Origin: Flavobacterium flabelliforme
GTDB taxonomy: Bacteria; Bacteroidota; Bacteroidia; Flavobacteriales; Flavobacteriaceae
Assembly: GCF_017948675.1 (NCBI RefSeq)
Contig: NZ_JAGFBU010000003.1
Span: forward strand, 273,627 to 337,626
Length of the DNA stretch: 64,000 bases
Direction: 5' to 3'
Part shown: positions 1-8,271 of the stretch, piece by piece
Layout: each line of letters begins with the position of its first letter
How positions within the stretch are numbered: position 1 is the first letter of the stretch
Notes under the pieces: model-generated
Told to the model about the DNA's origin: nothing
What the model saw: the letters and a program-made list of their open reading frames with translations, nothing else
Database searches by the model: none
Program-made: the position numbers and the translations under genes

Positions 1-3000
1 CTTTTTAATCTTAAATATGCCATGTTTAGTAAGTATCTAGATTGAGCTACAAAGTTGTTAGAGCCCGGAGCGTAGGTTCCAAAAGCATTAGCATCATGTT
101 TAGGGTATGGATTAGGGTAATAAGCATCTGTATTATCGGGTGTCCAATAATCATTCATATTAGCATACATCGCATCTGTTCTACTGTAAAATGGCAACAC
201 TAAATCAGAAGTAGCCCAATATTGTCTTTCGCCAACTCCTTGAAAGAAAGCATCGATATCAAAACCGTAAACATTTCCACCAAGACGTATTCCATATTGG
301 TATTTAGGAGTTGCATTTCCAATAACACTTAAATCTCCAGAATCATCTGCTGTTCCTTTACCTCTTGTAATCTTTCCGTTTCCGTCAAGGTCTTTGTACA
401 TAACATCTCCTGCACCATATTTAAAGGTACCAGAACGAACATCTTTATAATCAACACTATTTACAATTAATCCAGTAGCATCTATAACATCAGAAGATTG
501 TATTAGTCTTTCTGTGGTTAAACCCCAGATTTCACCAATTTTTTGTCCTGCATAAAAAGAGCCTAATAGTTTAGAAGAGTTATTCCACTCGGTCACCTCA
601 GTTGTATAATCGGATAGTGTTAGATCTGCATAAACACCAATGTTTTTGGTGATTTCTTTATTAAAATTAACTCCTAATTCCCATCCTCTAGTTCTAAGAT
701 TTCCAGAGTTGGTATTAGCAGCTGCTTGACCAAAAGAACCTGGAAGCGTTTTCCCTGGAGATAAAACTCCTTTGGTATCTCTCTGATAATAATCAAATGT
801 CAAACCTAACATGTTGAATACTCTTACATCTAATCCGATATCTTGAGTAGTTACTTTTTCCCATGTCAAATTTGCATCGACATTACTTGGTAATGATACT
901 GAAGGTGGTACAGTAGATCCACTTCCTAACCAAGTAGGATTTGAATTGGTCATAATTGGTAAAAAGGCATTGTTGGCAATGTTTTGATTTCCAATAGATC
1001 CTATGGATGCACGTACTTTTAAATCATTTAACCAACTGCGTGTACTTTCCATAAATTTCTCGTTTGAAATTCTATATCCAACAGATGCTGAAGGGAAAAA
1101 TCCCCATTGCTCTTGTGTTGGAAATTTTGACGAACCATCATAACGACCATTCAATTCTAATAAATATCTTCCGTCGTAATCATAATTAACTCTAGCGAAG
1201 AATCCTGCTATAGCATACTGCGACAATCCAGGATTAAGGGTTAAATTAGAAGAAAGGGGTGAGGTAAATTGATCCCCAATGGCTAGGTTAAATTCGGGTT
1301 TGTTTTTATCCAACAAAGTATTTCTTCGAGCATATGTTCTTTCAAAGGATTGCCATTCTGAGTTTAATCCACCTAAAACTTTAAAGTTGTGTACGCTATT
1401 TAGTGTTTTAGAATAATTGACATAAACGTTTGCTACATTAATGATGTAAGAAGACTTTGCTTGAGCAACAAAATCATTCCCAGATTCCATCATTGTAGGT
1501 ATTCCAGCTACTAAATCGGCAGCACTTGTCCACCAATCCCATAACGGAATTTGCCCACCATTCATTTTATTACTTATGTAATTATTATCTACACTGTATT
1601 CACCAATTATATTAAAGTTTTTTGTAACCTGAGCAGTCAATTTAGCACTGATTCGGGTGTCTTTTTCAACTCTTTCATTCATTGACGCATTATTCATATA
1701 ACCTGGTGCATGACGAAAAGAAACACCTTTATAAGTACCGTAAGGAAAATAAGATCCCCAACGCATATAATAACCAAAATAACCATTTCCAGCCGTATCT
1801 AATCCGCTATTGTAATAGTTAAATGGTGAGTCGTATTTCTGGATAGAAGAAAGGATTTTGAAATCTCCTGTTAACCAATCTGCTAATTGGGTGCTCATAC
1901 CCATGTTTAGGTTAATCCTTTGATTTGTTTCGGTATTAATATTCATAACTCCTTCTTGATTGGCCACTCCTAAGGAAACTATAAAGGAACTTTTTTCGGA
2001 TAAAGAACCTTGTGCAGAAAAGTTATGATAAGATTGAATTGCATTCTTTTTAAGCATTTCTTTATGCGGATCCCAAACTCTATAAAAATATTCTTTTCCA
2101 CCAATAACTTCAAAATCTTCGCCTAAAATCATGTTTTTATCATTACTATTTCGTGATGAAGCATATTTTTGTTGCCAATTTATAATTCCTGGTAGTAATG
2201 TTTTATAATTCATTCCAAAAGATTCTGGATTTGCATTTCCTGCGCGCTCCTGCGCCTGAATCATAGCTGGAAGTTCTACAGTAGGATCATTAAACTCAAT
2301 TAGAGAGATAGGATTACTCCAACCATAATTATTACTATATGAAAAACGAACTTTTCCTTTAGAATCTTTCCCATTTTTAGTTGTAATTAAGATTACACCA
2401 AAAGCGGCACGAGCACCATAGATAGAAGCCGATGCTGCATCTTTTAAAACCGACATAGAGGCTACATCTTCTGGATTTATCAAAGACATATCAGACGGGA
2501 CACCATCTACTAATACTAAAGGAGATCCAGTTGCAGTACCATTTATAATTGTTCCGGCGCCACGAATGTTTATATTAGAAGATTTACCAATATTACCAGA
2601 ATTAAAAGTAATGTTTAAACCAGGAGTTGTACCCTGAAGTCCTTTACTTATGTCAGTTAGAGGTTTGCTACCAAGCGCTCTTTCAACATCTACTTTTGCA
2701 ACTGCACCTGTTAAGTTTGCTTTTTTCTGAGAGGCAAAACCAACCACTACAACTTCATCTAAATTTAATGTATTTTCTAAGAGAGCTACATTTACTGTTT
2801 GTTGTTGCGCAATTTTAACTTCTTTCGTGGTAAAGCCCATATAACTAAAAACAAGAACATCATTTACGGATGCATTGATTAGATATTGTCCGTCCATGTC
2901 CGTAACACTGCTTTTTGTTGTGCCTTTAATTAGAACTGTGGCACCCGGAATTGGGATTCCATCTGCATTGTTTGTAATAGTTCCAGAAATTGTTTTCGTT

Positions 3001-3059
3001 TGTGCAAATGTCAATTGTACTAAAAAAAACAATAATGAAATCAGCAATGATTTTTTCAT
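1..3059 (-). CDS. SusC/RagA-family TonB-dependent outer-membrane transporter (partial, C-terminus outside window)
   Basis: This is an outer-membrane channel of the SusC type, which imports oligosaccharides with a SusD lipoprotein and TonB energy. The ATG is at 3059-3057, and about 1,019 codons are visible before the left edge. A signal peptide of about 21 residues ends in FAQ. A carboxypeptidase-regulatory-like beta-sandwich follows to about residue 100. The plug domain begins at DEVVVVG (about residue 101) and carries the SusC signatures NIRGAGT, LVLVDGVP and SVLKDAAS. The remainder is barrel. The gene diverges from the DeoR regulator and the nagB/GH20 genes, which suggests an amino-sugar-containing substrate; this is inference. 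The SusD partner would lie left of the window. Confidence 0.95.
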   Translation of the reverse strand, partial: MKKSLLISLLFFLVQLTFAQTKTISGTITNNADGIPIPGATVLIKGTTKSSVTDMDGQYLINASVNDVLVFSYMGFTTKEVKIAQQQTVNVALLENTLNLDEVVVVGFASQKKANLTGAVAKVDVERALGSKPLTDISKGLQGTTPGLNITFNSGNIGKSSNINIRGAGTIINGTATGSPLVLVDGVPSDMSLINPEDVASMSVLKDAASASIYGARAAFGVILITTKNGKDSKGKVRFSYSNNYGWSNPISLIEFNDPTVELPAMIQAQERAGNANPESFGMNYKTLLPGIINWQQKYASSRNSNDKNMILGEDFEVIGGKEYFYRVWDPHKEMLKKNAIQSYHNFSAQGSLSEKSSFIVSLGVANQEGVMNINTETNQRINLNMGMSTQLADWLTGDFKILSSIQKYDSPFNYYNSGLDTAGNGYFGYYMRWGSYFPYGTYKGVSFRHAPGYMNNASMNERVEKDTRISAKLTAQVTKNFNIIGEYSVDNNYISNKMNGGQIPLWDWWTSAADLVAGIPTMMESGNDFVAQAKSSYIINVANVYVNYSKTLNSVHNFKVLGGLNSEWQSFERTYARRNTLLDKNKPEFNLAIGDQFTSPLSSNLTLNPGLSQYAIAGFFARVNYDYDGRYLLELNGRYDGSSKFPTQEQWGFFPSASVGYRISNEKFMESTRSWLNDLKVRASIGSIGNQNIANNAFLPIMTNSNPTWLGSGSTVPPSVSLPSNVDANLTWEKVTTQDIGLDVRVFNMLGLTFDYYQRDTKGVLSPGKTLPGSFGQAAANTNSGNLRTRGWELGVNFNKEITKNIGVYADLTLSDYTTEVTEWNNSSKLLGSFYAGQKIGEIWGLTTERLIQSSDVIDATGLIVNSVDYKDVRSGTFKYGAGDVMYKDLDGNGKITRGKGTADDSGDLSVIGNATPKYQYGIRLGGNVYGFDIDAFFQGVGERQYWATSDLVLPFYSRTDAMYANMNDYWTPDNTDAYYPNPYPKHDANAFGTYAPGSNNFVAQSRYLLNMAYLRLK

Positions 3060-3088
3060 AATTATTTGGTTTTTTTATGGTTATAGTA

Positions 3089-3120
3089 CAAATATATTTA
3101 AACGCACTGTATTTTTGCAA
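3089..3120 (-). promoter_or_regulatory. Promoter of the susC-like gene
   Basis: On the minus strand a perfect Bacteroidota -7 box TATATTTG (TAnnTTTG) lies at 3096-3089 and a TTGC -33 element at 3120-3117, separated by 20 bp. The box is 30 bp upstream of the ATG. A TGCGTT operator-like hexamer sits inside the spacer. Confidence 0.65.
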
Positions 3121-3170
3121 CATTTTTCGAATTATTTTAATATTTTTATCGAATAACGCAAAATAACGCA
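3101..3170. promoter_or_regulatory. Candidate operator for the DeoR-family regulator: TGCGTT repeats
   Basis: Three copies of TGCGTT (read on the minus strand) lie between the divergent susC-like and deoR-like genes, at 3101-3106, 3155-3160 and 3165-3170. The last two form a 10-bp direct repeat (AATAACGCA twice). The same 10-bp-spaced pair recurs in front of nagB at 4042-4057. DeoR-family repressors commonly bind short direct repeats. The assignment to the adjacent regulator is inferred from position. Confidence 0.5.
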
Positions 3171-3244
3171 TAATATTAATGTTATTTTATAATTATTTTG
3201 TTAACTTATGATAGGATATAACTTATATTAAATCAAATATTTTA

Positions 3245-3252
3245 TACATTTG
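3245..3252 (+). promoter_or_regulatory. Candidate -7 box for the deoR-like gene
   Basis: TACATTTG matches TAnnTTTG and lies 22 bp before the ATG at 3275. I see no convincing -33 element at the right spacing. Confidence 0.4.
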
Positions 3253-3274
3253 CCTCCTATCTATAAAAAAGAAT

Positions 3275-4024
3275 ATGTTAAAAGCAGAAAGACATAATTA
3301 CATAAAAACTAAACTTGCTGAGCAGCATCGTGTTAGTACTATTGAATTAGCTTTAGATTTGGGAATTTCAGAAGATTCTATTAGGAGAGATTTGAATAAA
3401 CTACATGAAAAAGGTGCGCTTGAAAAAGTATATGGTGGCGCAATTCCTATTACTGAAAAAAACAAAAGTGTTTTTGATATTGTGATAACTAATGAAGACA
3501 AGAAGAAGAAAATAGGATATAAGGCATTGTCTTTATTGCATGATGGGCAAGTGATCATAATGAGTGGTGGTACTACGAACTTAGTTTTTTCAAAACTCAT
3601 TCCAACAATGTTAAAGGCGACAATATATACCTATAGTTTGCCTATAGCGATGCAATTATCGCAATACCCTAACATTGATTTGATTTTTATTGGTGGTAAA
3701 ATGCAAAAGAATGCAATGGTTACTATTGGTATTGATGTTTTGCAGGTTCTTTCAAAAATTAAAGCAGACATTTGTTTTATGGGGGTTAGTAGTATCGATA
3801 TAAAGCAAGGTCTTACTGAAGAAGGATATGAGGTTTCAGTTGTCAAAAAAGCAATGATAGAATCATCAGATAAGGTGATAGCAATGTTTACTTCGGATAA
3901 ATTGAATACTAAAAAAGCACACGTTGTTTGTGATTTAAGTAAGTTAGATACCATTGTGACCGATTTAGATCCAGAGGAGATCAAACTAGAAGAGTTTAAA
4001 AAATCAGGTGTTTCTATTATCTAA
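3275..4024 (+). CDS. DeoR/GlpR-family transcriptional regulator
   Basis: At 249 residues this is the usual length for a DeoR-family sugar-phosphate-sensing repressor. The N-terminal winged helix-turn-helix (residues 1-57) contains the family pattern VSTIELALDLGISEDSIRRD followed by a GGA turn. The C-terminal effector domain (about 75-230) has the phosphosugar-binding signature SGGTTN. It stands between a divergent susC-like gene and the downstream nagB and GH20 genes. TGCGTT repeats occur on both sides of it. The likely inducer is an amino-sugar phosphate such as GlcN6P or GlcNAc6P; this is inferred from the neighbours and cannot be read from the sequence. Confidence 0.9.
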   Translation: MLKAERHNYIKTKLAEQHRVSTIELALDLGISEDSIRRDLNKLHEKGALEKVYGGAIPITEKNKSVFDIVITNEDKKKKIGYKALSLLHDGQVIIMSGGTTNLVFSKLIPTMLKATIYTYSLPIAMQLSQYPNIDLIFIGGKMQKNAMVTIGIDVLQVLSKIKADICFMGVSSIDIKQGLTEEGYEVSVVKKAMIESSDKVIAMFTSDKLNTKKAHVVCDLSKLDTIVTDLDPEEIKLEEFKKSGVSII

Positions 4025-4041
4025 TTGTATCTAATTACTTT

Positions 4042-4063
4042 TGCGTTTTTATGCGTTATTTTG
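4042..4063 (+). promoter_or_regulatory. Candidate operator upstream of nagB: two TGCGTT repeats 10 bp apart
   Basis: TGCGTT occurs at 4042-4047 and 4052-4057, and the second is followed by ATTTTG. This matches the pair at 3155-3170 in reverse orientation, including the 10-bp spacing. A degenerate copy (AATGCAAAATAA) follows at about 4079-4090, directly upstream of the nagB promoter. Binding by the adjacent DeoR-type protein is inferred. Confidence 0.5.
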
Positions 4064-4113
4064 TTTTTATTTGTTAAATAATGCAAAATAAAATAATCTT
4101 TTTATTTTTTGTA

Positions 4114-4121
4114 TATATTTG
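4114..4121 (+). promoter_or_regulatory. Candidate -7 box of the nagB promoter
   Basis: TATATTTG matches TAnnTTTG and lies 29 bp before the ATG at 4151. No clear TTG-type -33 element is visible, so the promoter may be weak or activator-dependent. Confidence 0.5.
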
Positions 4122-4150
4122 TTAAACTATTTTAACTAATATCATCGATT

Positions 4151-6076
4151 ATGAAAGACAATGCTTCCTTGGCTTATGATGTTCCTGGCAAATTTGAGGA
4201 AACTCGATTTGAAAAAAATCATAATGTAATTTTTAAAAGTGCAATCGAGGCTTCTCAAAATGTTGCACAAGAAATAGCACAATTAATACGTTATAAGCAG
4301 TCTTCAAACGAATTATGTGTGTTAGGATTAGCTACAGGATCATCGCCTATAAAGGTTTATGAGGAATTAGTTCGAATGCACAAAGAGGAAGGATTGAGTT
4401 TTTCTAATGTGATCACTTTTAACTTAGATGAATATTATCCGATGACTAAGGAAAATCGCCAGAGTTATCACTATTTTATGCATCAACATTTGTTTAATCA
4501 CATAGATATAAAGCCCGAAAATATAAATATTCCAGATGGAACTGTTACATTAGACAAATTGAACCAATACTGTATAGATTATGATAAAAAAATTATGCAG
4601 CTTGGAGGGATTGATTTTCAGTTATTAGGAATTGGGCGTACGGGTCATGTTGGTTTTAATGAGCCAGGATCTCACATTAATTCTGGAACTAGAATTATAA
4701 CCTTAGATCATATTACTAGAATTGATGCTTCTTCGGGTTTTAATGGTATTGCAAACGTTCCTAAAAGAGCGATTACCATGGGCGTTTCTACTATTTTAAG
4801 ATCAAAGAGAATCGTACTATTGGCTTGGGGACAGAATAAAGCTGATATTGTAAAAAGAACAATTCAAGGAGACATTAGCGCAGACGTTCCTGCTACTTTT
4901 TTGCAAAATCATTCGAATACCACTTTTGTTTTAGATCAATTTGCGGCTACAGAACTTACACGATTTAAAACCCCTTGGTTGGTTGGAGAATGTATTTGGA
5001 CACAAGAATTAAAAAGTAAAGCAATTATTTGGCTTTGTAATGAAACCAAACAATCGATACTTAAACTCACCGATCGTGATTACAACAATAATGGTATGTC
5101 TGATCTATTGGCGCTCGAAGGTTCTTCCTATGATCTCAATATAAATATGTTTAATGTTTTACAACATACTATAACGGGTTGGCCTGGAGGAAAGCCCAAT
5201 ACCGAGGACAGTAATAGGCCAGAACGTTCTAATCCTGCCCAAAAAAGAGTTATTCTTTTTAGTCCACATCCAGACGATGATGTGATTTCTATGGGAGGAA
5301 CATTTTCTAAATTAATAAAGCAAGGGCACGATGTACATGTTGTGTATCAAACTTCGGGCAATATTGCTGTGACCGATGATGAAGCTTTGAAATTTGCCGA
5401 AGTTGGTCTTGATTTTATAGGAGACCATTCTAATGGTATAGATTTTTTATCCGTTATTGAGGATTTAAAAAATAAAACTGAAAATGAAACCGATTCTCTA
5501 GAAGTAAGAAAATTAAAAGGTCTTATTAGAAGAAGAGAATCTTACGCTGCCACTAGGTATATAGGTCTTAAAGATGAAAACACTCATTTTCTTGATCTTC
5601 CTTTTTATGAAACAGGACAAATAAAGAAAAATCCATTAGGTCCAGAAGACATCGCAATTGTTGCTGAAATAATTTCAAAAATAAAGCCACATCAAGTTTT
5701 TGCAGCGGGAGATTTAGCAGATCCGCATGGTACACATGAAGTTTGTTTGAATGCCATTTTTGCAGCAATGAAAAAATTAAAATCAGAATCGTATATGAAC
5801 GATTGTTGGTTGTGGTTGTATCGAGGTGCATGGCACGAATGGGATATTCATGAAATTGACATGGCAGTACCATTAAGTCCTGATGAAGTTTTGATTAAAA
5901 GGCATGCTATTTTATACCATCAATCTCAAAAAGACAGAGTCATGTTTCAAGGAAATGATTCTAGAGAATTTTGGGTTAGAGCCGAAGATCGAAATAAAAA
6001 TACAGCAAAAACATACGATGATTTGGGTCTAGCACAATATGAAGCTATAGAAGCTTTTAAACGTTTTGATTATTGA
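4151..6076 (+). CDS. nagB: Glucosamine-6-phosphate deaminase fused to a PIG-L/LmbE deacetylase-like domain
   Basis: The enzyme should convert glucosamine 6-phosphate to fructose 6-phosphate and ammonia. At 641 residues it is more than twice the length of E. coli NagB (266). The N-terminal deaminase domain (about 1-285) has FNLDEYYP (about residue 90, catalytic Asp) and GIGRTGHVGFNEPGS (about 160-174). The last motif keeps the His and Glu, but the Asp of the usual GxDGH is Thr. The C-terminal PIG-L-like domain (about 365-600) has SPHPDDD (about 371) and DPHGTHE (about 524), the metal-ligand pattern of N-acetylglucosamine deacetylases. I know this two-domain form from other Bacteroidota. No separate nagA is visible, so the second domain may act on acetylated sugars; that is inference. 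Confidence 0.9.
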   Translation: MKDNASLAYDVPGKFEETRFEKNHNVIFKSAIEASQNVAQEIAQLIRYKQSSNELCVLGLATGSSPIKVYEELVRMHKEEGLSFSNVITFNLDEYYPMTKENRQSYHYFMHQHLFNHIDIKPENINIPDGTVTLDKLNQYCIDYDKKIMQLGGIDFQLLGIGRTGHVGFNEPGSHINSGTRIITLDHITRIDASSGFNGIANVPKRAITMGVSTILRSKRIVLLAWGQNKADIVKRTIQGDISADVPATFLQNHSNTTFVLDQFAATELTRFKTPWLVGECIWTQELKSKAIIWLCNETKQSILKLTDRDYNNNGMSDLLALEGSSYDLNINMFNVLQHTITGWPGGKPNTEDSNRPERSNPAQKRVILFSPHPDDDVISMGGTFSKLIKQGHDVHVVYQTSGNIAVTDDEALKFAEVGLDFIGDHSNGIDFLSVIEDLKNKTENETDSLEVRKLKGLIRRRESYAATRYIGLKDENTHFLDLPFYETGQIKKNPLGPEDIAIVAEIISKIKPHQVFAAGDLADPHGTHEVCLNAIFAAMKKLKSESYMNDCWLWLYRGAWHEWDIHEIDMAVPLSPDEVLIKRHAILYHQSQKDRVMFQGNDSREFWVRAEDRNKNTAKTYDDLGLAQYEAIEAFKRFDY

Positions 6077-6104
6077 TTTATATATTAGAGGCAAATTTTA
6101 AATT

Positions 6105-8132
6105 ATGAAATATATATTAATTCTATTATTATCGGTTTTTGTTTCTAATGCTCAAATACAAAAAGAGCAGTTAGACTTAATGCCTTGGCCTCAAAAGATA
6201 GATTTGGGTACTGGAACTTTCGCTTTAAACAAAAATTTTAAAGTTAATATTACTGGTAATCCAAACTCCCGAATTTTTATAGGAGCAACTAGCTTTTTGC
6301 GTAGGTTAGATAATAGAACAGGATTATTTCTGCCACAAAATTTTTTAACTCAAATTAATGAAAGCCCAGAGGCTGAGCTGCAAATTAATTGTGGATCAGC
6401 TGGTAAAATAGAAATTAACGAAATTGAAAGCTACGAACTTATTGTTACTTCAAGTAAAATAACACTAAATGCACCAAATGATTTAGGAGCTTTACATGGT
6501 TTAGAAACTTTGTTACAATTACTTCAAAACAATAGCACTTCTTACTATTTCCCTACTGTTTCAATTACTGATGCTCCACGATTTACCTGGAGAGGTTTAA
6601 TGATTGATGCCTCAAGGCATTTTCAACCAGTAGCTGTTATTAAGAGAAATTTAGATGCTATGGCAGCTATGAAAATGAATGTTTTTCATTGGCATTTAGC
6701 CGATGACCAAGGATGGAGAATTCAAATAAAAAAATTACCTAAACTAACTGATTTAGGTTCAAATGGAAATTTTTATTCCCAAGAAGAAATAAAAGATATT
6801 GTTAAATATGCTGATGAGAGAGGGATTCTTGTTGTTCCAGAAATAGATATTCCTGGACACGCATCGGCATTATTGGCTGCCTATCCTGAAATAGGGAGTA
6901 AGGTAGATAACGGAATTGGTAGTTATGCAATTCAAACCAATTCAGGGATTTATAATGCCGTTTTAGACCCTACAAATCCTAAAACCTATCAATTGCTTGA
7001 AGAAATCTTTGATGAGGTTTGTCCCTTATTTCCTGGTGCTTATTTTCATATTGGTGGGGACGAAAATAACGGAAAAGAATGGGCCTCAAATCCTAGAATT
7101 CAGGAATTTATGAAAAAAAATAAGTTTTCTGGAAAACATGATTTACAAACCTATTTTAATATGAAGTTAATTCCGATGCTAAAAAAGCATTCTAAAAAGC
7201 TTATGGGTTGGGAAGAAATTATGACAGACAATATGTCTAAAGATGCCATAATACATGCTTGGCGTGGCGTAAATGAAGGACTACAGCCTGGTGAATCATT
7301 AATTAAAGCGGCAAAAAACGGGTATAATACAGTATTGTCTAATGGGTTTTATATCGATTTAATGCTAAGTATAGCAACACACTATCAAAATCAATCGCTC
7401 TCTAAAAATGCGTTATTAAGTCCTGAGGAAAAAGCAAGAATATTAGGTGGTGAAGCAGCAATGTGGAGTGAATTGGCAACACCTTTAAATATTGATTCTA
7501 GAATCTGGCCACGAACAGCAGCTATAGCAGAGCGATTATGGTCTAACGAAAACGTAAATGATTTGCAAAGTTTGTATAAAAGGTTAAAAACAATTTCCTT
7601 TAGGTTAGAAGAGGTCGGAATTACACACATCAGAAATAAAGAGGTTATTTTAAGAAACATTAGCAACAACCAAAATACAATAGCCTTAAATGATTTTTCG
7701 AATGTTTGTGAACCTCTAAAAAATTACAAACGCAATGGTGGTGGTAAAAAATACCGCATGCATTCTCCACTAACACTTTTTGCAGATGCTTGTACTGTAG
7801 ATGCTTCTGACGCAATTGATTTTAATTTCGCTGTAAAAAAATATTTAGACAATAAGAATATAGAAAATGAAGTTGTAGTAACTAACTTTTTTAGAAAATG
7901 GATTAAAATGAATACTGATTTAATCATTGTAAGTAGTAATGCTCCATTGGTGCAACCTCTTTTACCATTATCCCAAAAATTAAGTGAAATTTCAGAGCAA
8001 CTGTTACTTTTAATAGAAAAGAAAAAGAATAGTGATAAGTCGAAACTGAATGTTTTGATAGAACAAGCAAATATTCGAAATGACGCTGATGTAGAGTTGG
8101 CTGTGCTTTCAGGTATAAAACTGCTTTTATAA
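6105..8132 (+). CDS. GH20 beta-N-acetylhexosaminidase
   Basis: A secreted or periplasmic exo-acting hexosaminidase that removes terminal beta-GlcNAc or GalNAc from glycans. A signal peptide covers about residues 1-17 (cleavage after SNA). A GH20b-like N-terminal domain (about 25-150) precedes the (beta/alpha)8 catalytic domain, which begins near FTWRGLMIDASRHF. The catalytic Asp-Glu pair is in HIGGDENNG (about residues 315-323). The family Trp and Arg residues MGWEEI and HAWRG are also present. A C-terminal extension of about 150 residues is not recognised. It starts 28 bp after nagB, so the two are probably one transcript that feeds amino sugar to NagB. Confidence 0.93.
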   Translation: MKYILILLLSVFVSNAQIQKEQLDLMPWPQKIDLGTGTFALNKNFKVNITGNPNSRIFIGATSFLRRLDNRTGLFLPQNFLTQINESPEAELQINCGSAGKIEINEIESYELIVTSSKITLNAPNDLGALHGLETLLQLLQNNSTSYYFPTVSITDAPRFTWRGLMIDASRHFQPVAVIKRNLDAMAAMKMNVFHWHLADDQGWRIQIKKLPKLTDLGSNGNFYSQEEIKDIVKYADERGILVVPEIDIPGHASALLAAYPEIGSKVDNGIGSYAIQTNSGIYNAVLDPTNPKTYQLLEEIFDEVCPLFPGAYFHIGGDENNGKEWASNPRIQEFMKKNKFSGKHDLQTYFNMKLIPMLKKHSKKLMGWEEIMTDNMSKDAIIHAWRGVNEGLQPGESLIKAAKNGYNTVLSNGFYIDLMLSIATHYQNQSLSKNALLSPEEKARILGGEAAMWSELATPLNIDSRIWPRTAAIAERLWSNENVNDLQSLYKRLKTISFRLEEVGITHIRNKEVILRNISNNQNTIALNDFSNVCEPLKNYKRNGGGKKYRMHSPLTLFADACTVDASDAIDFNFAVKKYLDNKNIENEVVVTNFFRKWIKMNTDLIIVSSNAPLVQPLLPLSQKLSEISEQLLLLIEKKKNSDKSKLNVLIEQANIRNDADVELAVLSGIKLLL

Positions 8133-8271
8133 ATAACAAAGAAGATGTTTACTGAGTTTCCTATTTAAAACTTTTTTTAGATTAGCTATTGACTCAAATT
8201 TTAGAAGTTTTTATAGAATGATTTTACTATAATTTACTTTTTTTTAAAATAATTAATTACAATATATATAA

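Noticed and set aside
2627..3171. Open frames on both strands within and upstream of the susC-like gene
   Set aside because: They overlap the clear SusC reading frame or its promoter and have no protein-like features.
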